Shown here one piece after another: positions 18,493 to 27,317 of a stretch of 47,073 bases of DNA; positions within the stretch are counted from its first letter, which is position 1; each line of letters starts with the position of its first letter. Where the stretch lies: contig JADHLZ010000009.1 of assembly GCA_016780345.1 (NCBI GenBank), positions 1 to 47,073 of the forward strand, read 5' to 3'. A program made the position numbers and the translations under genes. The notes beneath the pieces are model-generated. The model was not told the origin of the DNA and searched no databases. It saw only the letters and a list, made by a program, of their open reading frames with translations. Source of the stretch: Flavobacteriaceae bacterium. GTDB lineage: Bacteria > Bacteroidota > Bacteroidia > Flavobacteriales > Flavobacteriaceae.

Positions 18493-20621
18493 CAGCCCGT
18501 TTTTGCCAAAATATTCTTATGTTGAATTTTTTTAGTTTTTAAGTTAGAAAGAACATTAATTGACTCATTTATATAAATATCAGATTTTAGCATATTATTC
18601 CATCTATTTCTTTTTTCTTGATATTCATCACTCTTGATTGTCGACTCTGATTGATCCACTAATAATTCAAAACTTAAATCATTTTTATAATTTGATATTT
18701 TTTTGAACTGCTCAAGCTCTTTTTTATTATTAGCTTGATCTAATTTAAATGAATTATAGTTTAAAGTAAATGTTTTATTCTTTCTCTTTTCAGCTAACCA
18801 TTTAGCATTTAAATCAATCAAATTAAACAACTCATTATTAGATATTCTTAACTTAGATCCTTCTACAACATCTTTATAATTAAAATATCCATTCCATTTC
18901 TGATAATTAGTTTTATCAATATGGTCCCACTCAAGAGGATTTTTTTCATCTGACTCACCAATGTCAATATATGAAAATCTATCAGGGGTTACAATATCAC
19001 TTTCAACTCCTTTAAGTTGCACTGAACCCCCACTAATTCGGTAAAACTTTTCTGTCGTAATTTTTAAAGCACCAAGGTCAAAATTACTATTTGAAATAAA
19101 TCTATTTAAATCAATAACATTTTGAACTGTTCCTTTTCCAAAAGTATTATTACTTCCAATTACTACTGCTCTTTCATAATCTTGAAGAGCGGCCGCTAAA
19201 ATTTCAGATGCAGAAGCTGACATTTGATTAACAAGTATGACAAGTGGGCCATCCCAAATAACTGAAGGGTCTTTATCATATAAAACTTTTTTTCTATTAC
19301 CAATAGATTTTACCTGTACAATAGGGCCTGTTTCTATAAAAAGACCCGTCATCTCAACAACAGTTTGTAAAGCGCCTCCACCATTATTTCTTAAATCCAA
19401 AACTAAACCTTCTATTCCTTTACTTTTTAACTTGATAATTTCATTTTTAACATCAATTGCACAATTTATCTCATTGTAATCTTTAAAGTCAACATAAAAT
19501 TTAGGAAGAGTTATTAACCCAAATTTTCTGTTGTCTTTATTAATTACAGTAGATTTAGCATAACTTTCTTCAAGAATAACTTCATCTCTAATAATCGAAT
19601 AAGTTTTTATTTCATTATCAACTTTTTTTCTTACAGTAAGTTCTACAACAGTACCTTTTGGGCCCTTGATCAGCTTGATTGCGTCATCAATTCTCATTCC
19701 TATAACATCAACTGGTTCTTCATTAGGTTCGCCTACCTTGATAATCTCATCGCCTGATTCAATATTTTTGTCCTTCCATAATGGACCACCTAAAATAATT
19801 TCTACTATTTCAATACCTCCATCTTTTTTTTGTAATCTCGCACCAATACCATCAAATCTTCCAGAAATATTTACATCGAAACGGTCCTTATCCTCCGGGT
19901 TAAAATAAACTGTATGGGGATCGTATTGTGAAACAAAGGAATTAACATATGTAGAAAACCAGTCTTTTTTTTGCAGATCATCCATTAAATCAAAAACATC
20001 AGTTATGTTACCATAAACAATCTTAATTGATTCATCAAGTAATTCTTTTTTTGATTTCTTAATAGCGTTTGGATTTATTTCTAATGTTTTTTGTTGATCT
20101 ATTATTTTTATATCATAAAAATCTAGCATTGAATACTTAAGTTGTTTTCTCCACCTTTCAGTTCTTTCTTTTTTATTTTTAGAAAAGTTTAAGCTTTCAA
20201 AATCAACATTAATCTCTTCATTTGATTCAAACTCAAAACTTTCTTCAAAAATAATTGGAATTAAAAGCTCAACCTCATTCATTCTTTCCATTAATCTTTG
20301 GTAAGTCAAGTTAAAAAAGTCAATTTTATAGTCAATCCATTGATCATCCAAAGATTTACTAAATTTCTTAAACTCTCTGTAGTCTGATTCTAAAAAATAT
20401 TTTTTTTGGGGATCAATTGATTGTAAATAAGTTTCGAATACTTTTTCTGACAATTCATCATTGACATCTTTAGCCTGAAAATGACCTTTTTCTAAAACAT
20501 ATTTTAATAATTCTATTAATAACTTATCTTTATTAGGATCATCAAATTTTACTTCATTAAATTTCCAGCTTACAAATAAAAAGGAGATAGAAATAAATAT
20601 AGTGATTAATATTTTTTTCAT
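18492..20621 (-). CDS. prc: Carboxy-terminal processing (tail-specific) protease
   Basis: Periplasmic S41 protease of the Prc/Tsp class, 709 aa. An N-terminal hydrophobic signal (about 3-18) is followed by a helical N-terminal domain and a PDZ domain with FDGIGARLQ and SGDEIIKVG (about 256-330). The catalytic core has LVLDLRNNGGG (407-416), the serine motif VNQMSASASEI (464-474) and the general-base lysine Lys496 in NTFGKGTVQ. A DUF3340-like C-terminal part follows. The Ser/Lys dyad is intact. In other bacteria this enzyme trims cell-wall hydrolases and degrades tagged periplasmic proteins. The gene is upstream of and coupled to the oppC-type gene. Confidence 0.95.
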   Translation of the reverse strand: MKKILITIFISISFLFVSWKFNEVKFDDPNKDKLLIELLKYVLEKGHFQAKDVNDELSEKVFETYLQSIDPQKKYFLESDYREFKKFSKSLDDQWIDYKIDFFNLTYQRLMERMNEVELLIPIIFEESFEFESNEEINVDFESLNFSKNKKERTERWRKQLKYSMLDFYDIKIIDQQKTLEINPNAIKKSKKELLDESIKIVYGNITDVFDLMDDLQKKDWFSTYVNSFVSQYDPHTVYFNPEDKDRFDVNISGRFDGIGARLQKKDGGIEIVEIILGGPLWKDKNIESGDEIIKVGEPNEEPVDVIGMRIDDAIKLIKGPKGTVVELTVRKKVDNEIKTYSIIRDEVILEESYAKSTVINKDNRKFGLITLPKFYVDFKDYNEINCAIDVKNEIIKLKSKGIEGLVLDLRNNGGGALQTVVEMTGLFIETGPIVQVKSIGNRKKVLYDKDPSVIWDGPLVILVNQMSASASEILAAALQDYERAVVIGSNNTFGKGTVQNVIDLNRFISNSNFDLGALKITTEKFYRISGGSVQLKGVESDIVTPDRFSYIDIGESDEKNPLEWDHIDKTNYQKWNGYFNYKDVVEGSKLRISNNELFNLIDLNAKWLAEKRKNKTFTLNYNSFKLDQANNKKELEQFKKISNYKNDLSFELLVDQSESTIKSDEYQEKRNRWNNMLKSDIYINESINVLSNLKTKKIQHKNILAKTG

Positions 20622-20740
20622 AAAGATTTAATTTGAAAATTTAGATTTCAAAAATCATGCAATAATTTATATACTTATAAATATAACATTTAAATTAATT
20701 GTGATTAATTTTTATTAATTTAAAGATTTGAAATAGTTTA

Positions 20741-20773
20741 GAAAATAAAAAACCTCAATAAAATTGAGGTTTT
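20741..20773 (-). terminator. tRNA-Leu intrinsic terminator
   Basis: An 11-bp perfect stem AAAACCTCAAT/ATTGAGGTTTT (20749-20759 and 20763-20773) with a three-base loop. Read on the minus strand it lies 4 bases beyond the tRNA 3' end and ends in TTTTATTTTC. Bases 20622-20740, between it and prc, are AT-rich and hold no feature I can support. Confidence 0.85.
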
Positions 20774-20776
20774 AAG

Positions 20777-20858
20777 TGCGGGTGAAGGGACTCGAACCCC
20801 CAAGCCTCGCGGCACTAGATCCTAAGTCTAGCGTGTCTACCAATTTCACCACACCCGC
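20777..20858 (-). tRNA. tRNA-Leu (UAG)
   Basis: An 82-base class II tRNA. The acceptor stem is GCGGGTG/CACCCGC with discriminator A at 20777. The anticodon stem CTAGA/TCTAG encloses the loop CTTAGGA with anticodon TAG. There is a long variable arm and a GGTTCGAGTCC T-arm. The 3' CCA is not encoded. A perfect -7 box lies just upstream. Confidence 0.96.
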
Positions 20859-20866
20859 GCGGACGG

Positions 20867-20874
20867 CAAATATA
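20867..20874 (-). promoter_or_regulatory. tRNA-Leu promoter -7 box
   Basis: On the minus strand it reads TATATTTG, an exact TAnnTTTG match, 8 bases before the mature tRNA 5' end. The 5' leader would be only a few bases. No clear TTG is found at the 19-base spacing. Confidence 0.55.
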
Positions 20875-20929
20875 AGCAAGATTATACAAAATATAACTAT
20901 ATTTTATATAAGTAAAAACTAGTTTTAAT

Positions 20930-20937
20930 TACATTTG
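20930..20937 (+). promoter_or_regulatory. M20 dipeptidase gene -7 box
   Basis: Reads TACATTTG, an exact TAnnTTTG match. The predicted transcription start would lie only a few bases before the TTG initiation codon at 20951, giving a very short leader. No -33 TTG is visible. Confidence 0.5.
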
Positions 20938-20950
20938 CAAAAAAAATAGT

Positions 20951-22342
20951 TTGAATAAAATCAAGAATTATATTGATTTAAATAAAGAAAGGTTTATAGA
21001 AGAGTTATTTGAATTATTAAGAATTCCTTCAATAAGTGCAAAAAAAGAATTTAATAATGATACAAGAAAAACTGCAAAGCTTCTTAAGACTCATTTTTTA
21101 AACTTAGGATTAGATAATTGTGAAATTTATGAAACTAAAGGTCACCCTATCGTTTATGCAGAAAAATTAATTGATAAAAATTCTCCAACCATTTTAGTTT
21201 ATGGTCATTACGATGTACAACCTGTTGACCCTATTGAACTTTGGGATCAAGATCCTTTTGACCCTTATATTAAAAAAACTAAAATACATCCAGAGGGAGC
21301 AATTTTTGCAAGAGGAGCTTGTGATGATAAGGGGCAAATGTTTATGCATTTTAAAGCTCTAGAAATAATGCTTAAAAGCAATACCCTCCCATGTAATGTT
21401 AAATTAATGATTGAGGGAGAAGAAGAAATTGGAAGTGACAATCTCGAGCTTTTTGTAAAAAACAATAAAGAAAAGCTTTCTAACGATATAATTTTAGTTT
21501 CAGATACAGGAATGATTAGTAAGAATATACCTTCAATCACCATAGGTTTAAGGGGTCTTTCTTACATGGAAGTTGAAATAACTGGTCCAAATAGAGATCT
21601 TCATTCGGGTCATTATGGAGGAACTGTTGCCAATCCAATAAATGTTCTTTCTAAGATGATAAGCTCATTACATGATGAAGATAAAAAAATAACAATTCCT
21701 GGGTTTTATGACAATGTAATTCAAATATCTGAGAATGACAGAAATAAATTAAATTCTTCTCCTTTTAACATTAAAGAATTCAAAGAATCAATTGGACTTC
21801 CCAAAGAGGATGGCGAAAAAGGTTTTAGCACAATAGAAAGACAATCTATCAGACCTGCACTTGATGTTAATGGAATTTGGGGAGGATATACAGGTGAGGG
21901 TGCTAAAACAGTGTTACCTAGTAAAGCTCATGCTAAAATCTCAATGAGATTAGTACCAGGTCAAAATTGGAAAAGAATTAACAAACTTTTTACCAATCAT
22001 ATTAAAAATATTGCACCTAAAACAGTTAAAGTAAAAGTAATTGAACATCACGGAGGTCAACCTTATGTGTCTCCAACGGATAGTATTGGATTTAAAGCTG
22101 CTAGCAAAGCATATTTTGATGTTTTCAATTTAAAGCCTATTCCAACTCGTGATGGTGGTAGTATTCCTATAATTGCACTTTTTGAAAAAGAATTAAAAAG
22201 CAAGACAATTTTAATGGGATTTGGATTAGATAGTGATGCTATTCATTCACCAAATGAGCATTATGGAATATCCAATTTTCTTAAAGGAATTGAAACAATA
22301 ACTAAATTTCATTATCATTTTAAAGAACTTTTTAACAATTAA
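20951..22342 (+). CDS. M20-family dipeptidase
   Basis: Zinc-dependent metallopeptidase of the M20 (CNDP/PepV-like) family, probably a cytoplasmic dipeptidase. Metal-site motifs are intact: YGHYDVQP with His86, ARGACDDKGQ with Asp125, EGEEEIGS, the SDTGM aspartate and the C-terminal SPNEHYG histidine. The dimerisation domain is present (DLHSGHYGG). At 463 aa it is full length. The first codon is TTG; the start NKIKNYIDLNKERF aligns with the family N-terminus and no in-frame ATG lies nearby. Its 3' end overlaps the convergent hemW gene by 11 bases. Confidence 0.93.
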   Translation: MNKIKNYIDLNKERFIEELFELLRIPSISAKKEFNNDTRKTAKLLKTHFLNLGLDNCEIYETKGHPIVYAEKLIDKNSPTILVYGHYDVQPVDPIELWDQDPFDPYIKKTKIHPEGAIFARGACDDKGQMFMHFKALEIMLKSNTLPCNVKLMIEGEEEIGSDNLELFVKNNKEKLSNDIILVSDTGMISKNIPSITIGLRGLSYMEVEITGPNRDLHSGHYGGTVANPINVLSKMISSLHDEDKKITIPGFYDNVIQISENDRNKLNSSPFNIKEFKESIGLPKEDGEKGFSTIERQSIRPALDVNGIWGGYTGEGAKTVLPSKAHAKISMRLVPGQNWKRINKLFTNHIKNIAPKTVKVKVIEHHGGQPYVSPTDSIGFKAASKAYFDVFNLKPIPTRDGGSIPIIALFEKELKSKTILMGFGLDSDAIHSPNEHYGISNFLKGIETITKFHYHFKELFNN

Positions 22343-23459
22343 TTATAAATAATTCTGATGCAATACCATCAGATAAAAATTTCCCTTTTTTGGTTGTAAA
22401 AATTTTCCTGTCAAAGATCTCTAACATATTTAAATCAATAAATTTTTTTGATTTTTTAATTATATTATAAGAAAATTTTTTTCCAAATTTTTCTTCTATA
22501 TGATCTAACGAAACTCCCCAAATTGTTCTTAATCCAGTCATTACATATTCATTATAACGGTCAATTTTAGTTAAATGTTCCTTCTGATAAAAAAGCTCAT
22601 TATTAATTATTTGTTTAACATATTTAGAGTTATTTGAAATATTCCATGATCTTATCTTTCCATCAAAGCTATGAGCTGAGGGACCAATCCCAATATATTT
22701 TTTTCCAAGCCAATAAGATGAGTTATTTTTTGAGAAATAACCTTCTTTAGAAAAACTTGATAATTCATAATTAATATAATTTAATGATAAAAATTTTTCA
22801 TACATAAAATTATACTGCTCATATACTTCTTCTTCATCTAGAGGCATTATAATTTTTTTTTCTATAAATTTTTTTAATGCAGTATTAGATTCAACTGTTA
22901 AAGCATATGCAGAAATATGATTGATTTCCCAATTCTCTAAAATTTGTAAATTTTTTGCCCATGTTCTAAAATTACTATTTGGCATTCCGTATATTAAATC
23001 AATTGATAAATTATCAAAATACTTTAATGCATTATCAATACAATTTTTGGACTGATTAGAGTTATGAGACCTATTCATCATTTTTAATTCTGAATCATTA
23101 AAAGATTGAACACCAATACTTAATCGGTTTATTAAACTCAAAGACAATTTCTTAACCATATCTAAAGTAAGATCTTCAGGGTTTGCTTCTAAAGTAATCT
23201 CAATATTTTCTGAAATTTTAAATTTTTTGTAAATAATTTTTATCAAATTATTAATTTCTGAAACACTCAATAAAGATGGTGTTCCGCCTCCAAAATAAAT
23301 ACTCTCGATTATATCAGAATTAAATCTTGACTTGATCTCAACTTCTTTTATCATAGAATTAATAACAACATGTTTGTTCGTTATTGAAGTTGAAAAATGA
23401 AAGTTACAATAATGACATGCTTGTTTACAAAATGGAATATGTAAATAGATACCTGCCAA
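22332..23459 (-). CDS. hemW: Radical SAM heme chaperone HemW
   Basis: Radical-SAM protein related to coproporphyrinogen dehydrogenase that in other bacteria binds heme and delivers it to respiratory enzymes. The cluster motif is at the N-terminus: Cys11, Cys15 and Cys18 in IPFCKQACHYCNF. YFGGGTPSLL, LTLEANPEDLT, RLSIGVQSF and the HemN C-terminal region follow over 375 aa. True HemN enzymes have an extra N-terminal segment that is missing here, which favours HemW. The start codon is TTG two bases after the ruvC stop; MAGIYLHIPF matches the family start. Confidence 0.93.
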   Translation of the reverse strand: MAGIYLHIPFCKQACHYCNFHFSTSITNKHVVINSMIKEVEIKSRFNSDIIESIYFGGGTPSLLSVSEINNLIKIIYKKFKISENIEITLEANPEDLTLDMVKKLSLSLINRLSIGVQSFNDSELKMMNRSHNSNQSKNCIDNALKYFDNLSIDLIYGMPNSNFRTWAKNLQILENWEINHISAYALTVESNTALKKFIEKKIIMPLDEEEVYEQYNFMYEKFLSLNYINYELSSFSKEGYFSKNNSSYWLGKKYIGIGPSAHSFDGKIRSWNISNNSKYVKQIINNELFYQKEHLTKIDRYNEYVMTGLRTIWGVSLDHIEEKFGKKFSYNIIKKSKKFIDLNMLEIFDRKIFTTKKGKFLSDGIASELFIINC

Positions 23460-23461
23460 AA

Positions 23462-24025
23462 TTATTTTATTATTCTGTCGTTATTATTTTTAATAAAAGC
23501 TGTCCAGCCTGAATAGTTTTTTGAGGAGGATTTAGATTTATTTCTGTTATAATAATGACAAACTGCAGCTGCTAAACCATCAGTAGAATCAAGATTTTTT
23601 GGAAGTTCTTTTATATTTAGTAAACTTTGTAGCATTTTAGCTACTTGCTCCTTTGAGGCGTTTCCATTTCCTGTTATAGACATTTTAATTTTTTTTGGCG
23701 AATATTCAGTTATAGGAATTTCTTTAGAAAGTCCAGCAGCCATTGCAACTCCTTGAGCTCTGCCTAATTTTAACATAGACTGAACATTTTTTCCAAAAAA
23801 AGGGGCTTCTATAGAAATTTCATCAGGATTATATTTTTCTATTAAATCAATAGTCCTTTCAAAAATATGTTTAAGTCTCAAATAATGATCGTCTAGTTTA
23901 TTTAAAACAAGTTCATTCATTTGAATAAGTGACATTTTATTTTCTTTAACCTTAATTAACCCAAAACCCATTATATTAGTACCTGGGTCAATACCTAAAA
24001 TTATTTTTTCATTTATGACAGTCAA
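23462..24025 (-). CDS. ruvC: Crossover junction endodeoxyribonuclease RuvC
   Basis: Resolves Holliday junctions by paired nicks. The acidic catalytic residues are present: Asp13 in LGIDPGTNIMG, Glu73 in ISIEAPFFGKN, and Asp146/Asp149 in DSTDGLAAAVCH, with His157 nearby. The SMLKLGRAQGVAMAAG helix is well conserved. At 187 aa the length is usual. The start codon is TTG; the nearest ATG is out of frame. ruvA and ruvB are not in the window. Confidence 0.96.
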   Translation of the reverse strand: MTVINEKIILGIDPGTNIMGFGLIKVKENKMSLIQMNELVLNKLDDHYLRLKHIFERTIDLIEKYNPDEISIEAPFFGKNVQSMLKLGRAQGVAMAAGLSKEIPITEYSPKKIKMSITGNGNASKEQVAKMLQSLLNIKELPKNLDSTDGLAAAVCHYYNRNKSKSSSKNYSGWTAFIKNNNDRIIK

Positions 24026-24032
24026 ATCTTTT

Positions 24033-24494
24033 TTAATTTGATTTTATTATTAAAGGTAGTCTAAATTTTGAGCTTACTGGAATACCCATGTTAGTTTTTG
24101 TCGCAGGATATAAAGAAGGTATGTTTTCTAATGAATTACTAATTAATTTTTCTAAATCAGGAATTTCATTAATCAATTTATCTTCATTTTCAATTTCTAT
24201 TAATGAAATTTTTCCTTTATAGTTTATTAAAAAAGAAATAATCAAGGTGTCATCAATTATTTTATTTACAATAAGGTTTTCCGAAATGAGATTTGTGTAA
24301 ATTAAATTTAAAATTTTTGTGTTAAAACAATTTTTTCTATCACTTTCATTTATTAAATCGTTACAGTTTTCAAATGAGGGCATTTCATCAGAGCTTGTCC
24401 AATTAACATTTGGTGGTGAATAATTTGATTTATTGGGATTATATTTACATCCAACAATTGTTAAAATAAGAAATAATAGTTTAACTATTTTCAC
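24033..24494 (-). CDS. Small lipoprotein with TonB C-terminal-like domain
   Basis: A 153-aa predicted lipoprotein. Its signal ends in the lipobox IVGC (Cys16). A Ser/Pro/Asn linker leads to a conserved MPSFENC motif and a domain resembling the C-terminus of TonB-type energy transducers. That domain pairs F-x-NYKGKISLIEI with a terminal strand SLYPATKTNMGIPVSSKFRLPLII. There is no TonB membrane anchor or proline-rich spacer, so it is unlikely to transduce energy itself. The start is GTG. The gene precedes ruvC by 7 bases in the same operon. The function is unknown. Confidence 0.75.
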   Translation of the reverse strand: MKIVKLLFLILTIVGCKYNPNKSNYSPPNVNWTSSDEMPSFENCNDLINESDRKNCFNTKILNLIYTNLISENLIVNKIIDDTLIISFLINYKGKISLIEIENEDKLINEIPDLEKLISNSLENIPSLYPATKTNMGIPVSSKFRLPLIIKSN

Positions 24495-24542
24495 GTTAAT
24501 TATTTAATTCTAAAATTAAATATAATTTTATAAAAAATTTTT

Positions 24543-25034
24543 ATGGATATTTTTTTAATAATTATAGGATTAATTTTTTGCATAATTGGTTTAATCGGAA
24601 GCTTTACACCAATAATTCCAGGACCTATCACTAGTTGGATAGGACTACTTATTATTCACTTTTCGGATTTCATACCATTTGATTATAAGTTTTTATTAAT
24701 CACATTTTTTATTGCTTCTTTTATTTTTATTATTGATTTAATTTTGCCTGTTTTGGGTTTAAAAAAAATGGGAGGAACTAAAAGCGGTTTAATTGGAGCT
24801 TCCTTAGGACTTTTAATTGGATTGTTTATAGGAGGACTTTTTGGATTAATTTTAGGCTCTTTTTTTGGAGCGTTTTCTGGTGAATATTTTCAAAAAAATG
24901 AAATTAAAAAATCCTTAAAACCAGCTATAGGTACTTTTGTTGGTATATTAACTGGAACTATAGTTAAATTGATAACCACTACAGCCTTTTTAGGCATTTA
25001 TATCTATTTAGTTTACAAAAACCTTATTTATTAA
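24543..25034 (+). CDS. DUF456 family membrane protein
   Basis: A 163-aa hydrophobic protein with about five membrane helices and the DUF456 hallmarks: GLIGSFTPIIPGP at about 17-29, a DLILPVLGLKKMGGTKSG segment, and glycine-rich repeats GLIGASLGLLIGLFIGG and GLILGSFFGAFSGEY. The family has no proven function. It stands alone on the plus strand, divergent from the small lipoprotein gene by 48 bases. Its stop overlaps the ppiD stop by 4 bases. Confidence 0.88.
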   Translation: MDIFLIIIGLIFCIIGLIGSFTPIIPGPITSWIGLLIIHFSDFIPFDYKFLLITFFIASFIFIIDLILPVLGLKKMGGTKSGLIGASLGLLIGLFIGGLFGLILGSFFGAFSGEYFQKNEIKKSLKPAIGTFVGILTGTIVKLITTTAFLGIYIYLVYKNLIY

Positions 25035-27157
25035 TAATAAATAGATCTATTATCTATTATTTCAGCTTTTTCTTTTAAAGATTCAAAAACCCTACCATTT
25101 AAATTAGATCTATTTCTGTTAATCAATTGATTTCTAAAAGAATTTATAAAACTAGTATTTATATACTCATCATTTTTTGAATTATCATCTTTTTTAGTAA
25201 CCTTAATCTTATAAACTCCATTCTCACCAATAATAAAATCAGAAACAGAATTTAAAGCCAACCCAAACGCATGACCAACTACAGTGGGTTCATATCCTGC
25301 ACCAGAAATGGTAGCATTTTTTTGATTAAGCGCAAGTGCTTTTTTCACTTCAATATTATTTAGATCTGCTATCTCTTCAATCGATAAAGAATTATTATTA
25401 TTTGAAATAATATACTCAGCTTTTTTTGATTTAATAACTTGTGGAAGAATTTTATATGATGCATCTTGAATGGATGATATTCCTTCATTTAAAATTCCTG
25501 TCACTTGCGCAATTAGATATCCACCATTAGAAATATCGAATCTTTTAAAATCATTGACAGAAATTTGTTCAGAAAATAACCATTGTACAACTCGTCTTTG
25601 ATTTTTTAAACCTGGGAAATCATTATCTAAAATCTTTACACCATTTACAACTTTAATTTCATAATTTGATTGGTCAGCAATTAGTTTAAAATCTGGATTT
25701 TTAGAAAGATTCATCTCAAATTTTGTTGCTTCATTAAATACTCTATCACTTGTTTGATCAGAGGGAATATTTTTTTCAGCAATTGAAGCTAGTAAAACAA
25801 TATCATCTTTGGCAACAACTTTAATTACATGAAAACCATAGTCAGTTTCAACAACACCAGTTGAACCAACGCTTCTTGAAAATATAAAATCACTAAAAGG
25901 TTTTAAGAAAGCTCCTTCTTGAACAAAACCAAGATCCCCACCTCTAGTTCTAGATGGACCATCTGAAAATTCAAGCGCAAATTCAGAAAATTTTTCTGGT
26001 GAATTTCTAACTTTTCTTAATATATTATTAGCTTCTTTTCGTGCTTCGTCTTTTGTTCTTGAATTTGATGGATTAGCCTCTTTAGCACCTTGATATGCTA
26101 TTAAAATATGGCTTGACCTTACAGACCCTCCAATTTTCTTGTCAAGCATTCTAGAGATTTTAAAATAATCACCATCTAAATAAGGACCATAAGTTTGATT
26201 TTTATTTAAATTAAAAAGCATATTAGCATGTTCCGTTGGTAAAGATCCTTTTGGGACATATATTGAATCAAAATTTATCTCAGAATACTCATTAACAAAT
26301 TCTCTGATATTTTTTGTTGTTATTAGACTAGGTAAAGTTTCTTCAAGTTTTGAAACCTCATTATATTCTTTTGTTTCAACAAGTAATTTTGATAAACGAT
26401 CTTTTATTAATTTTTCATCATCAAGCGATGGTTTTTCTTCAAAAAGGACATATTGTATATCTCTTGAGGCATCAACTTTGAATTTTTCTTCATTTTCACT
26501 TAAATATTTTTTTAAATCAGATGTTTTATATGAAATTAAAGAATCATATACAGAAGAATAAGGTATTTGTATAAATTCGATATCAATCTTATCATTATTT
26601 AAAAAATATTCATATTTACCATCAAAGTCAGTGTAATTAATGCCTGATTGAATTAAATTAAAATAATTTTGTTCATTAGATTGTAGTTCATAAATAGATT
26701 CTTGGCTTTTCCACTGTTCATATGCATCTGGATTAGTGGTTTTTAATTCTAAAATAAAATCCTTGAACTTATCTATATCAAACAATCCAACATCATTTAA
26801 AAATCTTTGATCTGAACTAAAACTTGGATTTTCACTTAAAATGTTTTGAATATGGTCCTTGCCAGACTTTAAACCAATACTTTCAAACTGCTGTTTCAAA
26901 ATTTCAGATCTTAGATAGTTGTTCCATACATTGTTTACAGCAATCATTGTTTGTTGATTGTAATTTCTCTCAAAAAAATCAACTTGTGATCTGAAATCCT
27001 CGATTAAAATTTCTTCACCATTAATTACACCAACTGGTTCTTGTGCTTGATATCCTTTTCCATCAAAAACACCAGAAATAACAAACGCAAAAAGTGCTAA
27101 ACCAATAACTATAATTAAAAAAATTGATTTTGATCTAATTTGTCCTAGAATTGCCAT
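25031..27157 (-). CDS. ppiD: Periplasmic peptidyl-prolyl isomerase PpiD (SurA-like)
   Basis: Membrane-anchored folding factor for proteins leaving the Sec channel. One N-terminal helix (about 12-29) follows MAILGQIRSKS. The SurA_N-like chaperone region covers roughly 35-220. One parvulin domain (about 340-455) is seen from VRSSHILIAYQG through GGDLGFVQEGAFLKPF to ETDYGFHVIKV. A long C-terminal part completes the 708 aa. The helix plus single parvulin fits PpiD better than soluble SurA. The gene lies downstream of a hairpin terminator, so it probably has its own promoter within 27158-27202, where I find no perfect -7 box. Confidence 0.92.
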   Translation of the reverse strand: MAILGQIRSKSIFLIIVIGLALFAFVISGVFDGKGYQAQEPVGVINGEEILIEDFRSQVDFFERNYNQQTMIAVNNVWNNYLRSEILKQQFESIGLKSGKDHIQNILSENPSFSSDQRFLNDVGLFDIDKFKDFILELKTTNPDAYEQWKSQESIYELQSNEQNYFNLIQSGINYTDFDGKYEYFLNNDKIDIEFIQIPYSSVYDSLISYKTSDLKKYLSENEEKFKVDASRDIQYVLFEEKPSLDDEKLIKDRLSKLLVETKEYNEVSKLEETLPSLITTKNIREFVNEYSEINFDSIYVPKGSLPTEHANMLFNLNKNQTYGPYLDGDYFKISRMLDKKIGGSVRSSHILIAYQGAKEANPSNSRTKDEARKEANNILRKVRNSPEKFSEFALEFSDGPSRTRGGDLGFVQEGAFLKPFSDFIFSRSVGSTGVVETDYGFHVIKVVAKDDIVLLASIAEKNIPSDQTSDRVFNEATKFEMNLSKNPDFKLIADQSNYEIKVVNGVKILDNDFPGLKNQRRVVQWLFSEQISVNDFKRFDISNGGYLIAQVTGILNEGISSIQDASYKILPQVIKSKKAEYIISNNNNSLSIEEIADLNNIEVKKALALNQKNATISGAGYEPTVVGHAFGLALNSVSDFIIGENGVYKIKVTKKDDNSKNDEYINTSFINSFRNQLINRNRSNLNGRVFESLKEKAEIIDNRSIYY

Positions 27158-27202
27158 ATATCTAAATTTTATAGCAAACGAAAATACAATATCCTCAGCA
27201 AT

Positions 27203-27247
27203 AAAAAAAAGTTAAAGTTCTAATAATTATCTGATAATAGAGAACTT
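27203..27247 (-). terminator. Probable terminator between the CNNM gene and ppiD
   Basis: On the minus strand, arms AAGTTCT and AGAACTT (27215-27221 and 27241-27247) enclose a second self-complementary core (ATTA/TAAT). After TAAC the hairpin is followed by eight Ts. It should end the coaX-to-CNNM transcript. The internal loop makes it weaker than the groEL hairpin. Confidence 0.65.
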
Positions 27248-27317
27248 AATTAATTCATTTTTTTTGTGAGTAAATATTCCCTATAGTAAAAATTAAAAAA
27301 CTTTAGAAATAAAATTT

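Noticed and set aside
19187-19196. GC-rich GCGGCCGC patch in prc
   Set aside because: It encodes ordinary Ala-rich residues next to the catalytic serine motif; a chance restriction-site-like string.
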